Positions 1 to 10,824 of a stretch of DNA of 64,000 bases are shown here, piece by piece. Under the pieces are notes generated by a model, which saw only the letters and a program-made list of their open reading frames with translations, did not search any database and was not told the DNA's origin. Source of the DNA: Periplaneta americana (lineage: Eukaryota > Arthropoda > Insecta > Blattodea > Blattidae); the NCBI RefSeq assembly GCF_040183065.1, contig NC_091124.1, forward strand, positions 65,736,001 through 65,800,000, read 5' to 3'. The first letter of the stretch is position 1; every line of letters starts with the position of its first letter. The position numbers and the translations under genes were made by a program.

Positions 1-429
1 AAAAACTGCATTTATTAATGTTACAAAATGTTGAAAACTGGAAAATCGAGAAAACGAGTATCAAAGTACAGCATGTCGCCTATATGATATATTACTATCT
101 TTATCCTTCCTTCCTATACAGATCTACCACACACATTTTCCTCCTAGATAACAGCGTGAGATATGAACTGAATGAAAAGTGAAATTAATTAAAATGAAGA
201 ACAGTCTGTCAGAATGACAGCTGAGTGTCAGTTTAAAGGGCTGCAGCTCCACAAACGCGCTGGTCCCTTTAAATTGTCATAGGGCCAAAATAAGCGCAGA
301 TTTGGAAAATTAAAACATCATTTTATTTTCAGAGTTTAAAACAAAATTTATATTTGCTAACACCGATCCATAGCCATAAACACAACGCCTCCAAATTAAG
401 AAGATTGGTCGCTTATATTCTTCCCGAAA
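1..429. other. AT-rich flank, no gene recognised
   Basis: I see no coding region, tRNA-like box or terminal inverted repeat here. The mariner relic that follows may extend back into the last part, but nothing before about position 430 can be read as transposase. Confidence 0.4.
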
Positions 430-660
430 TAAGGAAGGTGATTTCGCGCAATGATAACGCCCGTACACATTCTGCTAACATTACAAAAGCGGTTATGTAA
501 TAGCATAGTTCATTTGGGACGCTATTCCACATCTACACTATTCTCCTGATCTTGCTCCATCAGGTTTTCATCTTTTCCACTCTCCGGGAAGCCACTTTTA
601 ATAACGAAGCTGCTTTTAAAAATAGGCTTGACGATTTGTTGACCAATTCTGTTGTCAAGT
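430..660 (+). pseudogene. mariner (Tc1/mariner superfamily) transposase relic, catalytic core
   Basis: Two pieces of a mariner DDE core can be read on the plus strand. One frame gives DNARTHSANITKAVM, the second-Asp motif at about 453-497. A shifted frame gives HYSPDLAPSGFHLFHSPG, the third-Asp motif at about 536-590, followed by NNEAAFKNRLDDLLTN, which resembles the mariner C-terminal region. The two Asp codons start at 453 and 548, a distance not divisible by three, so at least one indel separates them. Stop codons lie in both pieces. The N-terminal helix-turn-helix and first Asp are not visible. In this family the protein cuts and pastes DNA at TA sites in the nucleus; this copy cannot. 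Motif-level identification is firm, boundaries are not. Confidence 0.75.
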
Positions 661-663
661 TGC

Positions 664-873
664 AAAAGAGGACATGTCCAAAATAACAAAGTGTTGGAAA
701 ATCGCAAACACTATAACTAAGTTAACAAATTAAAATGTTCACATATTTTTTTCTAATTAGATCACCATGCGTACATACATTCAGGATCCATTAACATTTT
801 AATTTTTTAAGTCAGTTATGTTTTATTTTTGCGATTTCCCAACACTTTGTCATTTAGGACATGTCCCCTTTTT
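664..873. mobile_element. Fold-back MITE with GGACATGTCC-containing arms
   Basis: The two ends are inverted copies of one another over roughly 70 bp. The left arm starts AAAAGAGGACATGTCC and the right arm ends GGACATGTCCCCTTTT; further in, both arms carry an AAAGTGTTGG(A/G)AAATCGCAAA-like stretch. There is no coding capacity. It abuts and partly overlaps the end of the mariner relic. The target duplication could not be fixed. It is probably a non-autonomous DNA transposon. Confidence 0.65.
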
Positions 874-1049
874 CTGATCGACGACAGAAATTATTTGCTC
901 AGGAGTGAAATTGATACTGCCAGAAAGTTGGGAGTAAGTTACAAATAATGCTGAATAATATATTATTGTTTATTCTATGTATTTGTTTATGGTTTTTGTT
1001 ATTAACGCTGTGCTTATTAACGTACACACATTTGCACCTCTGCCTAAAT

Positions 1050-1051
<2 letters not shown>

Positions 1052-1104
<53 letters not shown>
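1052..1104. repeat. (AAT)n microsatellite at LINE 3' end
   Basis: This is an uninterrupted AAT/TAA run that directly abuts the 3' end of the minus-strand LINE at 1105. On the element's own strand it reads (ATT)n and is most simply the LINE's repetitive 3' tail. Confidence 0.9.
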
Positions 1105-2415
1105 TTGGCTTTATTTAACCTGGCAGAGTTAAGGCCGTAAGGCCTTCTCTTACACTCAACCAAGATTAAAACTTGCTTACACAGTTGAACATAAAACTAG
1201 ATCAGAATTAAGTAATTACATACTGATACATAATGAGATCAAAAGAGGTAGTTACATAAAATTTACCTCATAAAATAAAAATAAACATAGTGAAATACAT
1301 ATTATTTTGTTAGAATCAAATACGGATCATATAAAAACAGAAGCTGATAATTCAATAAAAAAGAAAAATGTACACAGTAAAAATAAAAATAAACACATTA
1401 GTATGCATATTAGTATTAGATTACAATTAAATAGGATTTACATAATTAAACCAGAAACCGACAATTGAATAAAATGTACACAAAAAATAGATTAATAATA
1501 AAAAACAACAACACAGTGGAATACATATTGGCATTAAGTGATAAATAAAGACGATTTAGATAATAAAAATAAGAAACAAAAAAAAATTAAAATAAATACA
1601 GTGGAATACATTTGCAACACGTTAGGTCTGGCAACTCATCATAAGATATTTTTCTAATTTACATTTAAAGGAAATTAAAGTTCGGCAGCCCTTGACTTCA
1701 GGCGGCAGAGAATTCCAGTGACGAGAAGTAGCAACAGCGAAAACGAAGAATAAAGAGATGATGTGTGCAGTGGTATTTCTAGCGTGTTATCATATTGTGA
1801 CCGAGTATTTAAGTTATGATACCGAGAAAGACTGTGGAATCGGACAGATAAGTAAGAGGGAGTAGAGGTGTGCAAAATTCGGTATAAGAGAGAAAGGGAA
1901 TGTAACTTTCTCCTCTCATATAACCTGAGCCACAATAATTTATCGAAAGAAGGCGAAATGTGGTCGTAGTAGCGGACATTACAAATGAAACGAACACACG
2001 CATTATGAACACGTTGCAGTTTCTGGGATAAATCCACCCTGAGATCACTGAATAAAGCGTCACAATAATCGAAATGAGGCATAATAAGAGTCTGTACAAG
2101 CGTCTGCTTTAATTTAGCTGGATAGTGGTACAATCTTTTTAATGAGTGAAGAGTGGAAAATACTTTCTTGCATGTGTGTTTGATATGCGTGTCCCAGGTA
2201 AGGTTAGATTCAAAATGAACTCCCAGGTTTTTTACAGTTGAACTGAATGGAATGTTCGCTTCATTCAGAGTCACAGGAGGAAGATTGAGCTTATTAATAT
2301 CGGGGATTAATCTTTTATTCGAAAATAAGATGGCCTGTGATTTATCTGTATTTAAGTTAAGTCCGAATTGTTGAGACCAAGATGAAACGGATTCGAGATA
2401 AATTATGATAGTTAT
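1105..2415 (-). pseudogene. 5'-truncated CR1/L2-like LINE reverse transcriptase, C-terminal part
   Basis: On the minus strand, reading from about 2415 down to a stop at 1622-1624, the frame encodes the RT thumb and C-terminal region of a CR1/L2-group non-LTR retrotransposon. Readable pieces include WSQQFGLNLNTDKSQAI, KNLGVHFESNLTWDTHIK, LVQTLIMPHFDYCDALFSDL and YDHISPSF. Homology starts just before the WSQQFG block, so the endonuclease, fingers and palm with the YADD box are missing. A frameshift near 1735 moves the conserved tail (SRHWNSLPPEVKGC) into another frame. The 3' UTR ends in the hairpin AAGGCCGTAAGGCCTT at 1131-1146 and an (ATT)n tail. A more complete relative lies at 49332-51010 in the same orientation. 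It is dead by truncation and frameshift. Clade assignment within CR1/L2/Daphne is uncertain. Confidence 0.85.
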
Positions 2416-2524
2416 GATAGAATACCGTTTTGAGTTTGGGGCACCCATTAGATCGGATTCTGTTAGCCCCTGCGATAGGATGACATATGAATATTAAAGT
2501 AGGAGGATGAATGAAAATGAAGAC

Positions 2525-2700
2525 AATAATGAACCCAGAGTCCGGAGAAGAAAGTTACGAAGCGTTTGCTCTTAAATGGTTGAGAGAAAACCGCTGCAAA
2601 ACCTCAACCAGACAACTTGTCCCAGCTACGATTCGATTCCTGGGCCCAATAATTTCACAGTCAGACACGCTGATCACTAGGTCAAAGCGGTGCACATATC
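2525..2700 (-). mobile_element. Diverged tRNA-derived SINE (family 1)
   Basis: It shares with the better copies at 13055, 13840 and 45437 the order AGTCCGG, AAAGTTAC, TTTGCTC, GGTTGAG, AAAACC, CCTCAACCAG, AACTTG and a tRNA-like end. On the minus strand the tRNA-like part would lie at the 2640-2700 side. It is strongly diverged and lacks the left tail. Open frames here are incidental. Confidence 0.7.
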
Positions 2701-2869
2701 TTGTTTATGTAAAACAAATAATTTTTGGTTTAATAAAAACGCCACGAGTTTATACATCAACGTACTAAAATGGACCGCCTTTGTATGTGAGGAACACAAT
2801 GCTAATAAATTCATAATGTAATACATAGACATTTGGAGGTTTATTTCAATGGAAATGGTGTATGTGATA

Positions 2870-4359
2870 CTCCCTCTGTCCCATAATAATTGTCCGGTAC
2901 GCTTTTATTTCTTGTCCCACAATAATTGTCCGATATCCATAATTTTACACTGGCGTTTACATAGGAGCAAAATGAAACACATGAATGTGTAATACAACTG
3001 TATTACTCCAAAATCAGTACAAAATTGTTACTAATTTGATATTCCGCCCAATTAGCAAAAGAAAAACATTATTAATCCGGGATCTGTATAAATTGGCCAA
3101 TCATTGAGCCAAAAAAGAACATGAATACTACTTGCACAACTTTATGACTCCAGGATCAGTACAAATTGGCTAGTCATTGAGCCGAAAATAAATACTCCTA
3201 GAAGTCCAACTTTATTAACTCAGGAGTAGTATAAATTGACTAAGAAGTGAAAGAAAGAAAAACATTCTCCTGCGAGTAAAGACGAAAAAACTGCCTGTTA
3301 GACCTGGAAGATTGTCATTCCAACAGTTTTCCTAGAACCACACATCTACTGCTGCAGTGCTACTGTAGCCTCGTTGTAAATGTTCCGAGGACACTCCAAG
3401 CGAGATGGCAGGATGTTGAGGTGGTCCAGGTGCCCCTTTTGCATATGGGGAATCTTGTTGTTGTTCCCGTCATTGACTTTCATTATTTCATTGAGATAGG
3501 ACTGCAAAGTGAGAAAGACGTTGTTGAGCTTGTCGCGTGTGAGCTGAGAGAAAGTTGTTTCAAGGCGGCGATCAACTCATCAATAGTTTGTGGAGCTGAC
3601 TGATGCTGGAGAGACTGAATTGCCCGAAAGTAACCCAGATCTAAAACATTCATATCCAGACTGTTTGGCGGTTGGCACACGAGTTCCAAAGTGATTCCTC
3701 TGGCTGCTGCAGCGTCCATCCAGGTGCGGTCATTGGGAGCGATATGCGGACGCGCATTGTCCTGCTGAACTGACACCTGAATTCTCCCTGTGCACAGGTC
3801 AGGAGGCCATTTTTGCATTTTTGCTGGGATTAATTTGGTGATGAGCATGGATCCACTTTCCAAAGATTGCCGCCCCCGTTGCCAAATGCAGCGTGCTGTT
3901 CTTTTACTGATATGAAATTTCTCGGCCGCACCTGTTTCTTGACTCAGTCAGCCGTAGTGTTTTTTCAACAAAAATTCCTATACCGCCTGCCGTTCATTGT
4001 CTGTAAGGTTCTTCTACCCCTGTCACTCACTACCGCCAGTTGTGTTCCCAGGATGTCCATGTCTGTTCAAACTAAGTACTCACTGTAGGAGTATGCTCTA
4101 TTAACGATTACCAGCTTGCTTTGTTACACTGGTTTGTATACAGTGCCACACCGGTGAGTTGAAAACCAATACCCACTTTCGGTAATCTTCTGGGTGATGT
4201 GTGTTGCTTGTCTCAATAAGATCACGTTAGTCCTCTGCATAACCTTGTGCACTGATCTACTGTGCTTCTCCTCATGCGTGCACTTCTCGTTTGCCCCGTC
4301 GTCTATGATTACTGTAATATCATTTCGGCGTACCGACAATTATTATGGGACAGAAGGAG
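2870..4359 (-). mobile_element. Internally deleted mariner-like element with plant-type (Stowaway-like) TIRs
   Basis: The left end begins CTCCCTCTGTCCCATAATAA and the right end is its near-perfect inverted complement, ending TTATGGGACAGAAGGAG at 4359; the arms match over about 33 bp with one gap and one mismatch. The left flank is TA at 2868-2869; the right flank is CA, a likely decayed TA. The CTCCCTC start and CCCATAATAA motif resemble plant mariner/Stowaway termini. A second copy of the TIR core (GTCCCACAATAATTGTCCG) lies inside the left end near 2914. Transposase relics are on the minus strand inside. At about 1.49 kb with internal loss, it is a non-autonomous derivative. Confidence 0.8.
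3370..4025 (-). pseudogene. Plant-type mariner-like transposase relic, first catalytic Asp region deleted
   Basis: Reading the minus strand downwards: NLTDNERQAV and KFHISKRTARCIWQRGRQS at about 4010-3865 form the N-terminal helix-turn-helix, with stops. Then come LITKLIPAKMQKWPP, VQQDNARPH (second Asp) and CQPPNSLDMNVLDLG (third catalytic position, Asp), then FRAIQSLQHQ and TIDELI. After a frameshift near 3530 the C-terminal motif NNNKIPHMQKGHL is readable at about 3420-3470. CQPPNS(P)DLNVLDLGFFRAIQSLQ-type strings and the KIPHMxK tail are what I know from plant and oomycete mariner-like transposases. Thirty-four residues separate the two visible Asp residues. About 150 residues between helix-turn-helix and QQDNARPH, including the first Asp, are missing. 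It is inactive. Confidence 0.8.
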
Positions 4360-4453
4360 CATCATATAGTGGAGGGGAATGCGGCTATTATTTCTTGAAA
4401 TAATATGAGTTGTCAAATTCATAAATATTTCTAAAGGCCCAAGTTAAATAAAC

Positions 4454-4454
<1 letters not shown>

Positions 4455-4489
<35 letters not shown>
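4455..4489. repeat. (ATT)n microsatellite
   Basis: This is an ATT run interrupted at 4490 by an antisense RTE 3' end; the same run resumes at 4617. The two parts look like one tract split by insertion. Confidence 0.85.
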
Positions 4490-4492
<3 letters not shown>

Positions 4493-4616
4493 TTACTTAC
4501 TGGCTTTTAAGGAACCCGGAGGTTCACTGCCGCCCTCACATAAGCCCGCCATTGGTCCCTACCGTGAGCAAGATTAATCCAGTCTCTATCATCATATCTC
4601 ACCTTCCTCAAAGCCA
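4490..4616 (-). mobile_element. RTE retrotransposon 3'-end fragment, antisense
   Basis: It is the reverse complement of the last roughly 120 bp of the full RTE copy at 56334-59547: a (TTAC)n tail, then GGCTTTTAAGGAACC and the complement of the sequence encoding the C-terminal MNLRVP end. It is 5'-truncated and inserted within (ATT)n. Confidence 0.9.

Positions 4617-4669
<53 letters not shown>
4617..4669. repeat. (ATT)n microsatellite, second part
   Basis: This is an ATT run between two RTE fragments of opposite orientation. Its right edge, ATAAATTAATA, is duplicated after the following RTE copy. Confidence 0.9.
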
Positions 4670-4673
<4 letters not shown>

Positions 4674-4681
4674 AATTAATA

Positions 4682-5388
4682 GATTATGTCTCGTGACCAG
4701 AATATTGTACGAAATGGAAATATAAAAATTGGAGATTTATCCTTCGAAGAGGTGGAAAAATTCAAATATCTTGAAGCAACAGTAACAAATATAAATGATA
4801 CTCGGGAGGAAATTAAACGCAGAATAAATATGGGAAATGCGTGTTATTATTCGGTTGAGAAGCTCTTATCATCCAGTCTGCTGTCCAAAAATCTGAAAGT
4901 TAGAATTTATAAAACAGTTATATTACCGGTTCTTCTGTATGGTTGTGAAACTTGGACTCTCACTCTGAGAGAGGAACATAGGTTCAGGTTGTTTGAGAAT
5001 AAGGTGCTAAGGAAAATATTTGGGGCTAAGCGGGATGAAGTTACAGGAGAATGGAGAAAGTTACACAACACAGAACTGCACGCATTGTATTCTTCACCTG
5101 ACATAATTAGGAACATAAAATCGAGACGTTTGAGATGGGCAGGGCATGTAGCACGTATGGGCGAATCCAGAAATGCATATAGAGTGTTAGTTGGGAGACC
5201 GGAGGGAAAAAGACCTTTAGGGAGGCCGAGACGTAGGTGGGAGGATAATATTAAAATGGATTTGAGGGAGGTGGGGTATGATGATAGAGACTGGATTAAT
5301 CTTGCACAGGATAAGGACCGCTGGCGGGCTTATGTGAAGGCGGCAATGAACCTTCGGGTTCCTTAAAAGCCATTTGTAAGTAAGTAAG
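4682..5388 (+). mobile_element. 5'-truncated RTE copy with 12-bp target-site duplication
   Basis: The direct repeat TATAAATTAATA flanks it at 4670-4681 and 5389-5400. Its 3' end is the (TAAG)n tail typical of this family. It begins at the point equivalent to about 58837 of the complete copy. The open frame 4686-5366 encodes the RT C-terminal region, including [30 protein letters not shown] and [19 protein letters not shown], ending NLRVP. It differs from the complete copy at only a few positions by eye, so both are young. Truncation at the 5' end is the usual result of incomplete target-primed reverse transcription. It has no polymerase active site and cannot move itself. Confidence 0.93.
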
Positions 5389-5418
5389 TATAAATTAATA
5401 ATCCATGGAAAGAACATG

Positions 5419-5968
5419 CTAAGTCAATTTTTGTTCATTTTTGTTTTTAATTCCATCTGCTAGCTCAGGGGTCGGGAGCTCATACTGAAGGAGAAACACA
5501 GTGGAAACCTCACTCCGCTTTTTGTTCGTGTACACAACACTACGGCGGCTCGACTTCAGTACAGTCACATTCTGCATCAGTGGCGTAGCATTATCATCTG
5601 AAAAGTTAATGGCATTAAATATGGCTAATTGAGCAATATATTTATTATCTGTATTTTCATCTAGTGTCAAAGGGTACCACTTCATAGTTTCTATTTTATT
5701 CATTAATTGTGCCTCTACATTAGAACTAGGTACCACTATTCTGTCCGCATCTGTGTGAGATGACAGATTGATGCACTTGAATTGTTCGACTATGTTAGGA
5801 CAAACATCTTCTGCAGCTAAAACTAAACAGCCTTTAACATTCTCCCCCCTTGCGAATGGTTTAATTCTATCCGCAATATATTTTAAAATGTGATAGCTGG
5901 CACAAACCAATTTTTGTGTTGTGGTTTGTTCACTATCTTGTGCGATTTTGTCTATGTTTGCCTTTTAA
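5419..5968 (-). pseudogene. hAT-superfamily transposase fragment (GTF2IRD2/ZBED-like)
   Basis: The minus strand encodes about 180 residues running from KANIDKIAQDSEQ through LVCASYHILKYIADRIKPFA, VCPNIVEQFKCINLS and WYPLTLDENTDNKYIAQLAI to KKRSEVSTVF. The layout (a 'same as mine, kept out' segment, VCP, a Leu-Ser-His/Arg linker, then LxxDExTD) matches the part of hAT transposases upstream of and around the first catalytic Asp, as in GTF2IRD2- and ZBED5-related sequences. Here DENTD stands where DESTD is usual. The BED finger before it and the C-terminal dimerisation region after it are absent. An in-frame stop precedes position 5968. No TIR was found, so only a fragment remains. Confidence 0.75.
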
Positions 5969-6757
5969 CAACTACTTTCTCTCGTCCTCTGTAATAGATA
6001 ACAAATTCTGATGTTGATACAAAGTCGTATGGAATTACATTACGCTAATCGTTAAATTTATTAGTGAACAAACATTTGCTGCAAATAAATATTAACTGAT
6101 AAGTCAATTCCGTAATTTATTACATGTTAATTTTATTGGAGTTACAATAATTCTACGGAAATTACATTTCATAAACATATCTGAATTACTGTATACTTTT
6201 CCCCTACTTCTTTGTATTGAAGTATCGTCTGATGTTAAAATGTGCAATAAAACGAATTGGTACACAACATATCAAACAAAGCGCTTTTTAATTTTTTCAA
6301 CACAAAAATAATCTAATTCCCATCCCTTAAGGAAAGAATATTTTCTCTTTGGCTATGCCATACTCCTTAGATAACGTAGTACATCACTGATTGCTTGAAA
6401 ACCAGCGTACAGATAATTATACAGTATGGACACTTCGCATCGGTACCTTTGACGTAGAAGCGTGAGATTCTGCTTTCTCCCAGGAGTTGGCACTGACATC
6501 ACACCAGCTAGCAACCGACACAGCGGAAATATACAATTCATACATCCAAGTACATTATGTACTCAAATAAAATAAATTGGACCAATGAAATAATAAATCC
6601 GTCATTAACTGTAATGTAGAGACTCCAGAGTTCCTTTATAATGAGAGTTGAGTTGTTGACCCCAACAACAATTAAAATATGTAATGATTTGATAGCGTTG
6701 AAAATGGAAAAAAAAAAAAAAAAACTCCTATGAGAAGTAAAACCATATAGGCCTACC
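5969..6757. other. AT-rich intergenic DNA, nothing recognised
   Basis: No motif-bearing frame was found. A poly(A) run lies near 6708-6724. The short open frames are uncharacterised and unsupported. Confidence 0.4.
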
Positions 6758-6759
6758 TA

Positions 6760-8338
6760 CAGTCAGTAAAAAATGTCTCCGTACAACCAACCAATTTACT
6801 CTTTTTTACATAAAAATATACATAAGTAAAACAAAAACGTGCTGTTCCGTTTGTATAAATTATCCTGATGTATACTAACGGAATTATATATAGTAGTTTG
6901 AAAAATAAACAAAGAAACTTGTAAATTACATTAAATGAAACTGAAAAACAAAAACATAATAAAAAAGTCTCCGTACACTACAGTTTATATGCATTCAAAT
7001 CACCAACCACTCTTCATTCGGTGATCAGTTCGACCTTCTTTTGTTTTTATAGCATCCCTCATGCGTTAGGCATTGTTTGTACTAGTTTTCTTGTTTTCTC
7101 TGGCTCAATGTTGCCCCATTCCTCTAGAATTTTTCCCTCAATTGTTGCTTGCTTCTTATCTTGTGTTTTTTCAGCCTTCGTTTCATTTCACCTCATAATT
7201 GTTCTATAGCGGTCATGTCAGGAGATTGAGGAGGAGTTTGGAACTTTTCTTTTTGTATTGTACAACAACCAGAGCTTCACATTTGAGGCAGTGTGTTTAG
7301 TCATTGTCTTGATGAAAGATAATAGTCTCACTGATGTTGAGTTTTTCAGCATTGTCGTGTAGGTTTTCCTTCAGGATGTTCAAATATTGTAACCAGTCAA
7401 TAGTCCCGCCCACAAAAAACCAAATTCCCCAAATCTGCAGCACTCATGCAGCACAAACAAAAATACTACCTCCTCCATGTTTTACAGTAGGGCACAAATT
7501 CTTGCTTTGTAATTGTTCACTTGGCTTTCTCCATACCATTGTCCCACCATTCGAACCACTGAAGATGATGACTGAATTCCAGAAGCCCTGCGGTTTGTTA
7601 ACATGCTCCTTTCCGAAAGCCAATCTCTTCTGCTTGTTGACGTTGCTCACACAGGGCTTGTTTCGGGCAGCTCGGCCATGGTAACCTCCTTCTTTTATGA
7701 CATTTCCTATAGTCTGAGATACCATCTCTACCCCATAACCGTCTTTAACTATGACCGCCAGTCTCTGTGCAATTATCTATGCATTTTCTCTGACGGATTT
7801 CAATACTGTCCGTCTATGGTTGGATTCCAGTTTCTTGGATCGTCCTGATCGACTTTTACTAAGTAGTTATTTTGTGTCATTGTACCTTTCAAACATGTAT
7901 TGTACAGAAGAGGGTTTTTTTTTATTTTCTGCTACTTTTTTACGACTGTCCCTCCTTTCTCAACTTAACAATTAACTCTCTAATTGGTATTGGTATTTCC
8001 ATTGTAGTCCCAAGTCTTCCTGCATCTTACCTTACTACAGTCACAGGCAACTCTATACTGACTCTGTAGCTTTCTGAACAACAACAAACACAGGTATTCT
8101 TGCACTAGTGCTGTCCGTACGGAGACTTTATGTACCCTCCTTTAGTTTTGAGTTGCGCTGTGTCGTGTATACAAGAAAATGTACAGAGGTAACTGCGTCG
8201 TTTTCTGTAGGTATTAACCGTAAACAGACTATATTTCACGTAATAGTAAAATATATTTTTTTACTATATATTTAATCAGTTTTTTTTCACAAATGTTAAT
8301 ATGTGAGCCTGGTGTACGGAGACATTTTTTACTGACTG
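6760..8338 (-). mobile_element. Tc1-like element with IR/DR ends and TA duplication
   Basis: The left end starts CAGTCAGTAAAAAATGTCTC at 6760 and the right end is the exact inverse, ending GACATTTTTTACTGACTG at 8338; the match is perfect over 25 bp. TA flanks both sides (6758-6759 and 8339-8340). A second, inner copy of the AGTCTCCGTAC motif occurs at about 6960-6976 and, inverted, at about 8117-8130, giving the double inverted/direct-repeat ends known from Tc1 elements such as Sleeping Beauty. At 1.58 kb the length is normal for Tc1. The transposase lies on the minus strand and is broken. The exact TIRs would still be recognisable by a related transposase. Confidence 0.93.
7050..8025 (-). 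pseudogene. Tc1-like DD34E transposase pseudogene
   Basis: Reading the minus strand from about 8025: IRELIVKLRKEGQS, then after stops SRSGRSKKLES and RRTVLKSVREN are the paired-like DNA-binding half with its GRPKK-type hook. An open stretch at 7725-7444 gives VSQTIGNVIKEGGYHGRAAR, KQKRLAFGKEH and TVKHGGG. Where the family has FSDESKFNLFG the copy reads IIFSGSNGG, so the first catalytic Asp (DES) has been deleted. Farther on, IFHQDND and SPDMTAIE, the second Asp and the Glu, remain in shifted frames near 7310 and 7215. There are multiple stops and frameshifts. In an intact copy the protein would bind the IR/DR ends and excise the element; this one is dead. Confidence 0.88.
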
Positions 8339-8557
8339 TATATTATATTGCATACAAATATTAAACGAATTTTATACATAATTTTATAATATATTATATT
8401 ATTTTATAAAATATAAAAAAATATTACAACTAGTTTGCCACTGAAAAATAAGGAAAAGCTGTTAACTTGAATTTATTTGAAGCAAAGCGTTACTGGATTA
8501 TGCAATAAGGTAGGCGATGTTTGGATTCTGTGTCTGAACTCTATTCTCAAGTCTTTA

Positions 8558-8792
8558 ATGGGCGATCATAAGAGTACAAGTCAATTTTTGGTGAAATTAA
8601 GATATGTACAGTTTTGTCATTATCAGCTCGATATCTATGTCTGGTAAAAAGAGAACAAGTCAAAACCTGCTGTAGAACGCCGCATTCTCTGATGCACATA
8701 ACAGTATCTTCAAAATCATGTACGATGTTAAACAGTTTTTTTGCTCTCCTGTAAAATAAGGTTTTTTGACTTGTACTCTTATGATCGCCCAT
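8558..8792. mobile_element. MITE with 26-bp perfect TIRs
   Basis: The left end ATGGGCGATCATAAGAGTAC is repeated exactly in inverse at 8767-8792. The flanks are CTTTA and CAAAG, so the target duplication is unclear (a TTAA/TCAA reading is possible). The frame inside on the minus strand has no known motif and simply spans the element. Confidence 0.8.
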
Positions 8793-10824
8793 CAAAGAAT
8801 TATTACCTTAGCGTGTGCTCGATTGCACTAACCTCTAGCGCTTGAAAGTGGAACTAACGCCGGCGCACAGAGAAACAAAACACAGGAAAATTCGCTCAGT
8901 GTCCATTCTTTGTAATCCCTATTCGCTTTGAAAACTATGTAATGTTACGTAAATAGTGCACGTAGCGGGATGAGTGTGAGAGAGTGGTAGAAGGGTTAAC
9001 GGAGGGGAAATACTTAATGCACTCATTGAGTACCAGCTGCTGTCGCTGTGCTAGGTCATAAAGTGAACTGTCTTTCTTGTAAATCAGAATGGCAAAAAGC
9101 TTGCATTGCAACATGGTAACTTAAACTAAATGAGATGCAAATTAATGTCTTAGCGGTGTATTGAAGTTAAGAAATACTTTCCTGTAAATATTTAAGAAAA
9201 GTGACTTAGCATGTTCTTTCCGTGGACCCTTCAAATTATATGCATTAAAGGATAAAAATCTTTAATGAAAGATATTGGGGAAAAAGATTAAAGGCAATGG
9301 AGCTTTGATATGCAGTCGTGTGACAAACGTTGCGTTGGATTTGTAAATGAAACACTAATATCATTATAAATATATATAGACAATTGAATAACGTATGAAA
9401 AGACACGAAACTCGCTTCAAAAATCATCAGACGTGACAATACGGCTTAGAATGGAAATCAAATTACAAATGCAGCTACGTTGTTTCGTCACAGAAACCAA
9501 CGGAGACATAAAAGGAAAATTAAAAATGAAACTTGTTGAACAGAAGAATATAACATTATCCTGAAAACTTAATGGAGCGGAATAGGATTGAAAACTGTAA
9601 TTCAGTTTCCATTTATATTACAAAACAATGTGGAGAAATAATGAACCCATTGACAAAGAGATGGAGAGGAATTGAATTATAGAGAAATGATTAGTTGGTA
9701 CGTACGTAGGAGACCAGAAGAAAGGGAGATAATATAATATGGACATAAGAAGGCACCAAACATATAGATTTATGTATGCAATAATGTGAAAGAAATATTA
9801 AGAACATAATCTACTTGAATGTCTGCCAAAAGCAGAGGAACTTAGAATCACAGAAGGAAAAGAAACAAACCGAACGTTCGCGAAAGAGATGAAAGCACCG
9901 TATTTAACATGGGACTTCGTAAAAAATACTTGAATACATTTGTAAAGAAGAGATGCTTCACATTTGAAATCACAAGCAATATTCTGAATTTCTCCTCCTT
10001 TCTTAGTCATCAGGGTTGGTACAGTATTTTGGCTTTTCGTGCACTCAAACCTTGCATATCTGATATACGCCCGTTAAGTTGATCGATAGCTGTCGAAACT
10101 GGTAGAACTGTGTTTCCAGCGTAGTCAAGGTTAACCGCCGCGATTCATGCTAGCTAATAATAAGTTTCTACGCTGTTAAGTTTACATGTGGTGCTAATTT
10201 AACATGTTCATTGCTCTGTGCGTGGTTCATTGTACTGTATGGTATTGCATAAATGGTAAGAATTCTATTTTAGAACAAAGAACCTTCATTTATGACAGTT
10301 ATTAAAATGAAAGAAAGCGTAATTAATAAATTCTGCAAGATAAAATTTCGTGCTCGAACAAAAAAAAAATAATTATAGCCAGGACCCGCCCTTAACATAA
10401 ACATATGTGTATTACTACGTGTCTGTGTTCGACTTACCCTGCTTGATCCTGTTGTTATGTTGCACTCTATTTTTTTTTAATTTATTTTTCGAAATTTAAA
10501 AGTTTGTTCGCAATATGAAATATTACATCCAATTGAAAAATTGACGACATAAATTAAACAAAATAACTAAATTATTTATACCCTTATTTTGCAATATTTC
10601 TATTTATTCGATAAACACAATATTATTTCGCTACAATATTTCTTATGCGTTGCCATAGCAAACTTTCGTTTGTGAAAAATTCGAGTACAGCTCACTTTCA
10701 AGGACATTTCACATTACCCTATACGAGACACTGTAGTGTGTTAATTTAAAAAAAAAAGTACGGATACGTCACGTCTATCCTGTAAACTGTGAAACAATTC
10801 GTATAGGGGTGTACACAAGAAAAA
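8793..10824. other. AT-rich intergenic DNA, nothing recognised
   Basis: This is two kilobases with only short unsupported frames. I saw no TIR pair, tRNA-like box or RT/transposase motif. Confidence 0.4.

Noticed and set aside
1809..2099. Second minus-strand frame of 96 codons within the LINE
   Set aside because: It is out of the RT frame and has no motif.
2511..2768. 85-codon plus-strand frame as a gene
   Set aside because: It lies across a diverged SINE on the other strand.
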